Shown here: positions 26,058 to 33,575 of the stretch, piece by piece
Position numbering within the stretch: the first letter of the stretch is position 1
How the letters are laid out: each line of letters opens with the position of its first letter
From: Aquabacterium olei
GTDB taxonomy: Bacteria; Pseudomonadota; Gammaproteobacteria; Burkholderiales; Burkholderiaceae_C
NCBI RefSeq assembly: GCF_003100395.1
Contig: NZ_CP029211.1
Location: 124,001-188,000, forward strand
Length of the DNA: 64,000 nt
Reading direction: 5' to 3'
Program-made: the position numbers and the translations under genes
The notes under the pieces: generated by a model
Told to the model about the DNA's origin: nothing
Seen by the model: only the letters and a program-made list of their open reading frames with translations
Databases searched by the model: none

Positions 26058-27482
26058 ATGCACGCTGCTCCTGCCTCGCACCGCCCGCCCGCATCCCGCC
26101 CGCGGCGGCCCATCCTCGCCCTGGCCTTGGTGATGTGGGCCGGCATCGCGCACAGCGCCGCCGCCGAACCGGGGCCCTCGGCCTTGCCAGAGTTGCTGTG
26201 CGCGCTGCGCGTGGCTGGGCACACCCAGCTGGTGCGATCGGCCCTCACGGCCGACCCGTACGCTCCCCGGGCCGCGGACGTGCGCGGACGCTTCCGTTTC
26301 AAGGCCGTGCTGCTGGGCGACGGCGTGCAGGCTGCGCATGCGACGGTGACTGTCACGGACACCGAAGCCGAGGAAGGCCCTGCGGTGCTGCAGCAAGTGA
26401 GCTGGCCGGCGGCGGCCACCGGCACCGGGGGGCTCCTCACCGAGGTCGATGCGTGGGCCCCCCGGCTCAGCGGCTGGCAGCGCGTGTACTCGCCTTACCT
26501 GGGGCGCGAGCTCACCTGGGGCTGCGCCCTGGTGCGTTCAGGCGCCACGCCGCGCGGGGCGGCCGATGTGGACGGCACGGTCCCATCCGTGGTGGCCGCG
26601 CCCTCGCCTGCGCCACAGGCCAGCGTGACCGACGCCGGGCCCACCGTGCGGCTGGCCTGGATGGGCGACGTGATGCTGGCCGATGGGCCGGGGCATGTCA
26701 TCCGCCGCGGGGGTGACCCGTTCGCGGCGGTCGCCAGCCGGCTGGCCTCCGCCGACCTGCGCATCGCCAACCTCGAATGCGTGATCGCCCGCAGCGGCAA
26801 GGCCCTGGCCAAGCCGTGGACCTTCCGGGCCCACCCGCGCGTGCTGCCGGTGCTGCAGAAGCACGTCGATGTGGTGTCCCTGGCCAACAACCACTCGGGC
26901 GATTACGGGGCTGAGGCCTTCGAGGAGATGCTGGCGCGCCTCGACCGTGCCGGCCTGCCCTATGTGGGCGGCGGCCGCAATCTGCGCGAAGCGCACCGGG
27001 TCCGGGTGATCGAGCGTAAGGGCGTTCGCATTGCGCTGATCGCCTACAACGAGATGTTCCCCCGGCGCTTCGAAGCCGGCGACGACCACGCCGGCATCGC
27101 CTGGAGCGACGACGAACAGGTGCTGCACGACATCCGCCTGGCGCGCGCCCGGGCCGATGTGGTCATCCCCTTCATGCACTGGGGCCAGGAAGACAATGAG
27201 CAGGCGCATGCGCGGCAACGTGCGCTGGCACGCCGCATGATCGAAGCGGGTGCGGCGGCCGTGGTCGGCACGCATCCCCACCTGGTGCAGGACACGGAGG
27301 TGATCGACGGCAAGCCCGTGGTCTACAGCCTGGGCAACTTCGTGTTCGATGGCTTCACCAAGCCGCTCAACAACACGGGCGCCCTGCTCTGGATGGAGGT
27401 GAACCGCCAGGGCGTGGCGTCATGGCGCATGGAGACCGTGCGCATCGATGCACGCGGCGTGCCGCACCCGGTGTCGAAGTAA
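26058..27482 (+). CDS. CapA-family (PGA_cap) metallophosphoesterase-like protein
   Basis: The protein has 474 residues. A signal peptide ends near residue 40 ('ALALVMWAGIAHSAAA'). Residues ~45-190 are an extra exported domain I do not recognise. Residues ~200-460 are the CapA fold. The metal-site motifs 'WMGDVMLADG', 'NLECVI', 'LANNHSGDYG' and 'MHWGQEDNEQA', plus 'VVGTHPHLVQDTEV', are all present. CapA proteins are named for poly-gamma-glutamate capsule work, but many are not in capsule loci, and no capBC is here. It is convergent with the GntR gene. Confidence 0.85.
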   Translation: MHAAPASHRPPASRPRRPILALALVMWAGIAHSAAAEPGPSALPELLCALRVAGHTQLVRSALTADPYAPRAADVRGRFRFKAVLLGDGVQAAHATVTVTDTEAEEGPAVLQQVSWPAAATGTGGLLTEVDAWAPRLSGWQRVYSPYLGRELTWGCALVRSGATPRGAADVDGTVPSVVAAPSPAPQASVTDAGPTVRLAWMGDVMLADGPGHVIRRGGDPFAAVASRLASADLRIANLECVIARSGKALAKPWTFRAHPRVLPVLQKHVDVVSLANNHSGDYGAEAFEEMLARLDRAGLPYVGGGRNLREAHRVRVIERKGVRIALIAYNEMFPRRFEAGDDHAGIAWSDDEQVLHDIRLARARADVVIPFMHWGQEDNEQAHARQRALARRMIEAGAAAVVGTHPHLVQDTEVIDGKPVVYSLGNFVFDGFTKPLNNTGALLWMEVNRQGVASWRMETVRIDARGVPHPVSK

Positions 27483-27509
27483 GGAAGGGGCCGCCGGGCG
27501 GCCACCGCT

Positions 27510-28319
27510 TCACCGGTCGCGCCAGGGATCGGGCAGGCTGCCGCCCTGCACGGCGGCCCGGCGCACCGAGCGGGCCTCGCGCTCGCTTTCGTCGCGCATG
27601 CGCACCAGGGTGCGGTCCACAAAGTCAATGTGGGCTTCAGCCGCCGCCTGCGCCGCGGGCGGGTCGTGCGCCTCGATCGCATGGAAGATCGCCAGGTGCT
27701 GCGCCAGCAGGTCGCTGGACACGGTGCCGACGGCAAACAGGTTCGCAATGTTGTCGTGCACGTGGGTGCGCATCATCGTGAACAGACTGGCCAGCAGGTG
27801 GCTGAACATCGCGTTGTGCGCCGCATCGGCAATGGCCTGGTGGAAGGCCGCATCGGCCTTGGACAGGGCTCCGAGGTCCTTGGCCGCGTGCGCCGTCTGC
27901 AGCGTCGTCACCACGGCGCGCAGGCGGGTGAGATCGGCCTCGGTGGCGCGTTCGGCGGCATAGCGCGCCGTGCTGCCTTCCAGCATCCGTCGAAACTCCA
28001 GCACGTCACGGCGCAGTTCGGGGTGGCTGGCCACCATGCTCTGCCAGGGGCTGGAAAAGCTGGCTTCCAGCTGGTCGGACACGTAGGTGCCGCCGCCCTG
28101 GCGGCTGATGAGGAGGCCGCGAGCGGCGAGCTTCTGGATCGCCTCGCGCAGTGAAGGCCGCGACACGCCGAGTTGCTCGGCCAGGGACCGCTCGGGGGGC
28201 AGCGCATCGCCCGCCTTCAGGCTGCCCTCCAGAATCATCGATTCGATCTGCTGGACGATGGCATCGGAGAGCCGGGGCACGTTCACCCGTTTCAAGGGCT
28301 TGGGGAGGGCGTCGTTCAT
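27510..28319 (-). CDS. lldR: FadR-type GntR regulator, probable lactate repressor (LldR-like)
   Basis: The protein has 269 residues from MNDALPKPLK. A winged helix (about 15-75) contains 'PPERSLAEQLGVSRPSLREAIQKLAARGLLISRQGGGTYV', the GntR signature. An FCD effector domain (about 95-250) follows ('LRRDVLEFRRMLEGSTARYAAERA', 'FHQAIADAAHNAMFSHLLASL'). Its own start codon overlaps the palindrome tggtctgacca (28319-28329). The same operator core occurs twice around the promoter of the lut operon at 30431 and 30538, and TGGTnnnACCA is the known LldR/PdhR-type site. So it very likely represses itself and lut/dld/lldP and is relieved by lactate, although azlCD and a LysR gene lie between. Confidence 0.85.
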   Translation of the reverse strand: MNDALPKPLKRVNVPRLSDAIVQQIESMILEGSLKAGDALPPERSLAEQLGVSRPSLREAIQKLAARGLLISRQGGGTYVSDQLEASFSSPWQSMVASHPELRRDVLEFRRMLEGSTARYAAERATEADLTRLRAVVTTLQTAHAAKDLGALSKADAAFHQAIADAAHNAMFSHLLASLFTMMRTHVHDNIANLFAVGTVSSDLLAQHLAIFHAIEAHDPPAAQAAAEAHIDFVDRTLVRMRDESEREARSVRRAAVQGGSLPDPWRDR

Positions 28320-28331
28320 GGTCTGACCAAA
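28317..28331. promoter_or_regulatory. LldR-type operator overlapping the GntR gene start
   Basis: The palindrome tggtctgacca occupies 28319-28329 and begins on the ATG of the minus-strand gene. It shares the core TGGTCTGACCA with the site at 30431-30445. Its position implies autorepression. Confidence 0.75.
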
Positions 28332-28396
28332 ATGCCGAGCCGCAACGATAGCAGGTCTGTCACCAGCCCCCCCGGCACGTGTGGCGCCATGCCGCA

Positions 28397-28705
28397 TCAC
28401 AGCTGGCGGAACAGCGCGGCCACCACCACGCCCGCGGCGATGGCAGGCAGGGGCTTCTTGATCACCAGCATGACGACAGCGGTCGACAGCAAGGCGAGCC
28501 GGCCGCCACCATCCCCCCTCATCGCCAAGGGCGCGAGGACCGCCACCAGGACCGAGCCCGACATGGCGGCAATGAAGCGCCTCGTGCGCTCGCCCAGCGG
28601 CACGAAGGACATGATGAAGACGCCGCCCCACCGGGTGGCCAGGGTCACGGCCGCCATGACGAGGACCACCGGGAAGGGGCCCCAAGCAGCAAGGTCAATC
28701 GCCAT
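28397..28705 (-). CDS. azlD: AzlD-family branched-chain amino-acid export subunit
   Basis: This 102-residue membrane protein has three to four helices ('VVLVMAAVTLATRWGGVF', 'LALLSTAVVMLVIKK', 'AIAAGVVVAALF'). It starts inside the end of azlC (11-base overlap), the usual arrangement. AzlC and AzlD together form an exporter, studied for branched-chain amino acids and their analogues. Start MAIDLAAWG chosen by this overlap and hydrophobic profile. Confidence 0.85.
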   Translation of the reverse strand: MAIDLAAWGPFPVVLVMAAVTLATRWGGVFIMSFVPLGERTRRFIAAMSGSVLVAVLAPLAMRGDGGGRLALLSTAVVMLVIKKPLPAIAAGVVVAALFRQL

Positions 28706-29420
28706 GAGGTGCTTCCTTCCACGCGGCGCCCAGCAGGCCCCCGGCCAGCGCACCCACCACCACATGGCTGTTCTCTGGCAGATGGCGATAGGCAGCCAGC
28801 GACGCACAGGCCGCCACCCCCCAGATGGCGAAGGTGCGCCCGTTCTTCTCGCCCCCCACCGCCATCGCCAGCATGAAGCAGCCCATCACCATGTCGAGCC
28901 CCCACCGGCGGGCGTCGGCAATCAGGTCGCCCACTTGCGTGCCCAACCACGTGCCCAGCACCCAGAACACCCACAGCGCGGCGCCGCCACCGAGCAGCAT
29001 GCCCAGGCCTGGCTGTCCGCGGGCCAGCGCCTGCATCGACATGGCCCAGTTGGCGTCGGAGGCCAGCGTCATCAGCCCGTAGCGGCGACCGGGTGGCAGG
29101 TCGCGAAGCCAGGGATAGAGCGACGCCCCCATCAGAAGGTGCCGTGCATTGATGGCAAACACCGTCAGGGCCATGGCCAGCATCGGCATCGCGGGCCCCC
29201 ACAGATCCAGCACCGCGAACTGCGCCGTGCCCGCAAAAACCAGGGCGCTCATGCAGACCACGGAGAGGGCATCCAGACCGCGCTGGGTGGCGGCCAGACC
29301 GAAGGCGGCACCGAAGACCATCACGAACAAGGCCATGGGCACCATCTGCCGAAAGCCGGTCCACACCAGGTGACGGTTCAGCTCACTTTGAGAGACGGTA
29401 GCGGGATCGGTCGAAGTCAT
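28695..29420 (-). CDS. azlC: AzlC-family branched-chain amino-acid exporter
   Basis: The protein has 241 residues with about six to seven membrane helices. It has the AzlC pattern 'FRQMVPMALFVMVFGAAFGLAA', 'SALVFAGTAQFAVLDL' and 'INARHLLMGASLYPWL'. It forms the exporter with AzlD. A divergent LysR-type gene begins 130 bases away, and such regulators commonly control azlCD-like exporters. Confidence 0.88.
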   Translation of the reverse strand: MTSTDPATVSQSELNRHLVWTGFRQMVPMALFVMVFGAAFGLAATQRGLDALSVVCMSALVFAGTAQFAVLDLWGPAMPMLAMALTVFAINARHLLMGASLYPWLRDLPPGRRYGLMTLASDANWAMSMQALARGQPGLGMLLGGGAALWVFWVLGTWLGTQVGDLIADARRWGLDMVMGCFMLAMAVGGEKNGRTFAIWGVAACASLAAYRHLPENSHVVVGALAGGLLGAAWKEAPHGD

Positions 29421-29520
29421 GAGGGCAGCGGCACAAGGGCAGGTGAGGATCTTCGTGCTTGGGCCTCACACTGTGATGAATTCGGGGCCTTCCGAAAAGC
29501 GCAAAATTCACATCGCTTGC

Positions 29521-29535
29521 ATTCGATCATCGAAT
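29521..29535. promoter_or_regulatory. LysR-type T-N11-A box
   Basis: The sequence attcgatcatcgaat is a 5-bp inverted repeat with 5-base spacer and fits T-N11-A. It ends 3 bases before the aaaggag RBS of the LysR gene, in the azlC/lysR divergent gap, so it suits autoregulation and control of azlC. Confidence 0.55.
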
Positions 29536-29550
29536 AGAAAGGAGCCGGCA

Positions 29551-30411
29551 ATGCTGCAGAACCTCCAGATCGACTGGCTGAAGTGCTTTGTCGCCGTGGT
29601 GGACACGGGCTCGCTGTCGAGCGCCACCGGAGAGGTGCACCGGTCGCAGTCGGCCATCAGCATGCAACTCAAGAAGCTGGAGGAAGCCGTGGGCCGTCGG
29701 TTGCTCGACCGGGGGCCACGCAAGCTGCTGCTGACTCAGGATGGCCAGATGCTCCTGGGGTACGCGCGACGCATCCTGGATCTGCAGGCCGAGGCCTTGA
29801 GCGCCCTGCATGGCGACGAGCTGACGGGTCGCGTGCGACTGGGCGTGCCGGATGACTATGCCACCCGCTACCTCACGCCGGTGCTCAAGCGCTTTGCGCC
29901 GAAGCACAGCGGGGTCGAGATCGAACTCAACTGCGAACAGTCGCCCGCCCTCATCCCTCGTGTGGCGCGGGGTGAACTCGATCTGGCGCTCGTCTCGCGC
30001 GACCACGCGCGGCGCGGGACCCTGCTGTTTCATGAGCCCATGGTCTGGGTGGGCTCGCCTCAGTTCGAGCTCTGGCGACGCGACCCGCTGCCGATCGCGG
30101 TGTACGAAGAGGCCAGCCTGGCCCGGCGCGGGGCCATTCAGTCCCTGGCGCAGCAGGGGCGGCGCTACAAGGTTGTCTACAACAGCTCGAGCCTGGCAGG
30201 CCAGATTGCCGCGGTGGACAGCGGGCTGGCCGTGGCCGCGCTGACGCAGTGCAGTGCCCCGCCTCACCTGCAGGTCCTCGGGGCCGCGCACGGGCTGGGC
30301 CCGCTGGCCCCCATGGAGGTGGCGGTCTATCGGAGCCGCGAATCGCGCGGCAACAAGGCCGTGGACAGCCTTCACGGCCTGCTGATCCGGACGCTGAGGC
30401 AGTCCACCTGA
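29551..30411 (+). CDS. LysR-family regulator, probably of azlCD
   Basis: The protein has 286 residues from MLQNLQIDW, preceded by aaaggag. An N-terminal winged helix (about 1-65, 'LKCFVAVVDTGSLSSATGEVHRSQSAISMQLKKLEEAVGRRLL') and a LysR substrate-binding domain follow (about 90-285, 'GRVRLGVPDDYATRYLTPVLKRFA'). It is divergent from azlCD with a T-N11-A palindrome between. The effector is probably an amino acid if it controls the exporter. The next gene (lutA) has its own promoter. Confidence 0.88.
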   Translation: MLQNLQIDWLKCFVAVVDTGSLSSATGEVHRSQSAISMQLKKLEEAVGRRLLDRGPRKLLLTQDGQMLLGYARRILDLQAEALSALHGDELTGRVRLGVPDDYATRYLTPVLKRFAPKHSGVEIELNCEQSPALIPRVARGELDLALVSRDHARRGTLLFHEPMVWVGSPQFELWRRDPLPIAVYEEASLARRGAIQSLAQQGRRYKVVYNSSSLAGQIAAVDSGLAVAALTQCSAPPHLQVLGAAHGLGPLAPMEVAVYRSRESRGNKAVDSLHGLLIRTLRQST

Positions 30412-30430
30412 TCGGATCGGCAGACCACAA

Positions 30431-30445
30431 ATTGGTCTGACCAAT
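30431..30445. promoter_or_regulatory. LldR-type operator O1 of the lut operon
   Basis: The perfect palindrome attggtctgaccaat lies 44 bases upstream of the -35 element of lutA. It is centred 108 bases from the second site (30538-30554), a spacing of about ten turns that would permit a repression loop. Confidence 0.8.
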
Positions 30446-30463
30446 CATCATTTTATCTATCGC

Positions 30464-30477
30464 CAGGGTTAACCCTG
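30464..30477. promoter_or_regulatory. 14-bp palindrome cagggttaaccctg
   Basis: A perfect 14-bp palindrome lies between operator O1 and the -35 element of the lut promoter. Related gggttaaccc occurs near 13287 and a looser form at 51240. The protein that might bind it is unknown. Confidence 0.4.
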
Positions 30478-30488
30478 AATTCGGGGCG

Positions 30489-30518
30489 TTGACGCCCCTT
30501 TTGCGCCTCTTCTACAGT
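30489..30518 (+). promoter_or_regulatory. Sigma-70 promoter of the lut operon
   Basis: TTGACG (30489-30494) and TACAGT (30513-30518) are separated by 18 bases. Transcription would start near 30525, between the two LldR-type operators, so repressor at the downstream site would block it. Confidence 0.65.
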
Positions 30519-30537
30519 CACGCCCTGTCGATGCCAA

Positions 30538-30554
30538 AATTGGTTTGACCAATT
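30538..30554. promoter_or_regulatory. LldR-type operator O2 of the lut operon
   Basis: The palindrome aattggtttgaccaatt is 17 bp with perfect 7-bp arms and a ttg centre. It lies just past the predicted transcription start and 50 bases before the lutA ATG. Confidence 0.8.
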
Positions 30555-30604
30555 ACCCGAGGCCAGCCAGCGTCCCGGCTTCCGGCCTCACGCCCACAGA
30601 GCTC

Positions 30605-31378
30605 ATGACTGCCCCCACCGACGTCTACTTCTTCGCCACCTGCCTGGTGGACCTTTTCCTGCCTGACGCGGGCATGGACGCAATCACCCTGCTGGAACGC
30701 GAGGGGGTGCGCGTGCATGTGCCCAAGGGACAAAGCTGCTGCGGTCAACCGGCCTATACCAGCGGCCAACGCGAAGAGGCAATGACCGTCGCCCGCGCCC
30801 AGCTCGGCCTGTTCCCGCAGGCCGACTGGCCTATCGTCGTGCCCTCGGGCTCGTGCGCAGGGATGATGAAACACCACTGGCCGCAGTTGTTTGCGGGCAC
30901 GCCCGATGAGGCCCGTGCCGTGGCCATTGCGGCCCGCGTGGTCGAGCTCACCGACTTCCTGCTCAACACGCTGGACCTCACCCACCGGCCCAGCTGGCCG
31001 CAACACGGCGAGCCCACGCGCGTGGCGGTGCACACCTCCTGCTCGGCCCGGCGCGAGATGGGCACCCACCAGCACGGCTGGGCCCTCGTCGACGCGCTGC
31101 CGGGTGTCGAGCGCGTGGTGCACGACCACGAATCGGAATGCTGCGGCTTCGGCGGCACGTTCTCCATCCGCCACCCCGACATCTCCGGCGCCATGGTGGC
31201 CGACAAGGCCGCAGCGCTGCACGGCACGGGCGCCACCACCTTCATCACGGCCGATGGCGGCTGCCTGCTCAACATCAACGGCAAGCTCGCCAAGTCAGAG
31301 TGCGGCAGCTTCTGTGGTCAGCACATGGCCACCTTCCTGCTGAAGCGCCTGGAAGGCGCCAAGGAGGTCAAGGCATGA
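30605..31378 (+). CDS. lutA: L-lactate dehydrogenase complex, LutA (Fe-S/CCG subunit)
   Basis: The protein has 257 residues from MTAPTDVYF; an upstream TTG start would lie inside operator O2. LutA is one of three parts of the non-flavin iron-sulfur L-lactate oxidation complex (LutABC/LldEFG). Two CCG-type cysteine motifs are visible: 'GQSCCGQPAYTSG' (about 42) and 'ESECCGFGGTFSI' (about 178), with 'CLVDLF' and 'HTSCSARREM' between, as in heterodisulfide-reductase-like domains. The stop overlaps the start of lutC (ATGA). The order here is A-C-B rather than the A-B-C of Bacillus. Confidence 0.92.
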   Translation: MTAPTDVYFFATCLVDLFLPDAGMDAITLLEREGVRVHVPKGQSCCGQPAYTSGQREEAMTVARAQLGLFPQADWPIVVPSGSCAGMMKHHWPQLFAGTPDEARAVAIAARVVELTDFLLNTLDLTHRPSWPQHGEPTRVAVHTSCSARREMGTHQHGWALVDALPGVERVVHDHESECCGFGGTFSIRHPDISGAMVADKAAALHGTGATTFITADGGCLLNINGKLAKSECGSFCGQHMATFLLKRLEGAKEVKA

Positions 31379-32133
31379 GCCACACGCACGCCCACGACGC
31401 CACGCCGCGTGGCCGCATCCTCGCCCGGCTGCGCGGTGCCCTGGCCGATGCGCCCGCCGCGCACACGCCCCCTGCGGCCACGGCCGTGGCCAGCCACTAC
31501 GCGGGCAACACGCCGAGCTGGCCCCTGGCCGAGCGCCTGACCCGGCTCGTGAACATGATGCAGTCGGTGCAGACCGAAGTGCACCTCGTGCGCGAAGGCG
31601 ACTGGACGGCGCGCCTCGCCTGGGTCGTGGCCGACAAGGGTGTGCGCCAGATCCTGCTGCCCACGCAGACCGCCCACGGCACACGGGCTGCTGCCGGCCT
31701 GCAGAACGCAAGCAGCACCGCCCGCATCCGCGCCTTTGACCGCGACATCGAGCACTGGAAGGCCGAGCTCTTCACCGACATCGACGCCGGCTTCACCACC
31801 GTGCGCTCGGCCATCGCGGCCACCGGCAGCCTCATCCTCTGGCCCGATGCCGACGAGCCTCGCACCGTGAGCCTGGTGCCGCCACTGCACATCGCCCTGC
31901 TGGACGGCCGCAAGGTGCACACCCACTTCCATGAAGCCATGACGGCCGAAGGCTGGGCCGCGGGCGGCATGCCGACAAATGCGTTGCTCGTGTCCGGCCC
32001 CTCCAAGACGTCCGACATCCAGCAAACACTCGCCTATGGTGCCCACGGCCCCCGCGCCCTGGTGCTGCTGCTCATCGTGCCCGACGAGGTCGACCTGACC
32101 GCCCTGGCCACCGCCACCGGAGCCTGCGCATGA
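31375..32133 (+). CDS. lutC: L-lactate utilization protein LutC (LUD domain)
   Basis: This 252-residue LUD-domain protein has an Ala/Pro-rich N-terminal stretch followed by the LutC fold. It contains 'AAIAATGSLILWPDADEPRTVSLVPPLHIALL' and 'GPSKTSDIQQTLAYGAHGP', the latter a hallmark of LutC. No cysteine clusters are present, unlike LutB. It overlaps lutA at ATGA and lutB at ATGA, so the three are translationally coupled. It works with LutA and LutB to oxidise L-lactate to pyruvate. Confidence 0.92.
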   Translation: MSHTHAHDATPRGRILARLRGALADAPAAHTPPAATAVASHYAGNTPSWPLAERLTRLVNMMQSVQTEVHLVREGDWTARLAWVVADKGVRQILLPTQTAHGTRAAAGLQNASSTARIRAFDRDIEHWKAELFTDIDAGFTTVRSAIAATGSLILWPDADEPRTVSLVPPLHIALLDGRKVHTHFHEAMTAEGWAAGGMPTNALLVSGPSKTSDIQQTLAYGAHGPRALVLLLIVPDEVDLTALATATGACA

Positions 32134-33575
32134 AGCCGATCGTTCACAAACTCGAGTTCATGCCCTCGCGCGAGTTCAAGGCCCGCGCGCACGAGGCCCT
32201 GGGCAACACCGGCCAGCGTCGCAGCTTCCGCGGTGCCATGGACTTCCTGCAAGCCAAGCGCGCCGCGCAGTTCCCCGACACCGCCGAGCTCGAGGCGCTG
32301 CGCACGCTGGGCGAAGGCATCCGCCAGCGCTGCCTGAGCAAGCTGCCCGAGCTGCTGGAAACGCTCGAAGCGCGCCTGACCGCCAAGGGCGTGCAGGTGC
32401 ATTGGGCGGAAACGCCCGAGCAGGCCAACGCCATCATCCGCGGCCTGGTCGTGGCCGCGGGCGGCGACCTTGTGCTCAAGGGCAAGTCGATGGTGAGCGA
32501 GGAGATCGAGCTCAACCACCACCTGGCCGAACACGGCATCACCGCGATCGAATCGGACATGGGCGAGTACATCGTCCAACTGGCTGGCGAAAAACCCAGC
32601 CACATCGTCATGCCAGCCGTCCACAAGACGCGCGCGCAGATCGCCCGGCTCTTCCACGAGAAGGTGCCGGGCGCTCCTCTTACGGAGGACGTCGACGCCC
32701 TCATCCGCATCGGCCGCCACGCCATCCGTGACCTCTACCCTCAGGCCAAGGTCGGCCTGTCGGGTGTCAACTTCGCCGTGGCCGAAACCGGCACGCTGTG
32801 CCTGGTCGAGAACGAGGGCAACGGCCGCATGTGCACCACGGTGCCCGACGTGCACATCGCCATCACCGGCATCGAGAAGGTCGTCGAATTCCTGAGCGAT
32901 GTGCCGCCGCTCTACAGCCTGCTGACGCGCTCGGCCACCGGCCAGCCTGTCACCACCTACTTCAACATGATCAGCGGCCCACGCCGCGACGGTGAGCGCG
33001 ATGGCCCGAAGCAGGTGCACCTCGTGCTGCTGGACAACGGCCGCAGCCAGGCCTTTGCCGACGAGCAGCTGCGCGCCACCCTGCAGTGCATCCGATGCGG
33101 CGCCTGCATGAACCACTGCCCGGTGTACGCCCGCGTGGGCGGCCACGCCTATGGCACGACCTACCCAGGCCCCATCGGCGCCATCATCTCGCCGCACCTG
33201 CTGGGCCTGCAGAACACCAAGGACCTGCCCACCGCGTCCAGCCTGTGCGGCGCCTGCGGCGAGGTCTGCCCGGTCCGCATCCCGATTCCCGACCTGCTGC
33301 TGCGCCTGCGCGAAGAGGCCGTTCGCGCGCCGGATCAATCGGTGAGCCACCCGCTCAAGGGCCAGGGCGCTGCGCACGACCCGCACCTGGCCGGCGTCTG
33401 GCGCCTGTGGGCCTGGCTGCACGCCAACCCGCTGCGCTACCGCGCCTACACCTGGCTGGCCACCCGCCTCCGCGGCCTCATGCCGCGCAAGCAGCTGGGC
33501 TGGACCCTGCACCGCATCGCCCTGAAGCCTGCCCCGAAGACGCTGCAAGAGCGCCTTGCCGAACGCCAACGATGA
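32130..33575 (+). CDS. lutB: L-lactate utilization protein LutB (LUD and 2x4Fe-4S)
   Basis: The protein has 481 residues. The N-terminal LUD domain (about 70-300) contains 'AETGTLCLVENEGNGRMCTTVPDVHIAITGIEKVV'. Two 4Fe-4S motifs follow: 'CIRCGACMNHCPVY' (about 314) and 'CGACGEVCPV' (about 376). A C-terminal LutB tail (about 400-481) completes it. It is the electron-transfer subunit of LutABC. The last codons overlap the next gene (atgatga), which encodes a D-lactate dehydrogenase. Confidence 0.93.
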   Translation: MKPIVHKLEFMPSREFKARAHEALGNTGQRRSFRGAMDFLQAKRAAQFPDTAELEALRTLGEGIRQRCLSKLPELLETLEARLTAKGVQVHWAETPEQANAIIRGLVVAAGGDLVLKGKSMVSEEIELNHHLAEHGITAIESDMGEYIVQLAGEKPSHIVMPAVHKTRAQIARLFHEKVPGAPLTEDVDALIRIGRHAIRDLYPQAKVGLSGVNFAVAETGTLCLVENEGNGRMCTTVPDVHIAITGIEKVVEFLSDVPPLYSLLTRSATGQPVTTYFNMISGPRRDGERDGPKQVHLVLLDNGRSQAFADEQLRATLQCIRCGACMNHCPVYARVGGHAYGTTYPGPIGAIISPHLLGLQNTKDLPTASSLCGACGEVCPVRIPIPDLLLRLREEAVRAPDQSVSHPLKGQGAAHDPHLAGVWRLWAWLHANPLRYRAYTWLATRLRGLMPRKQLGWTLHRIALKPAPKTLQERLAERQR

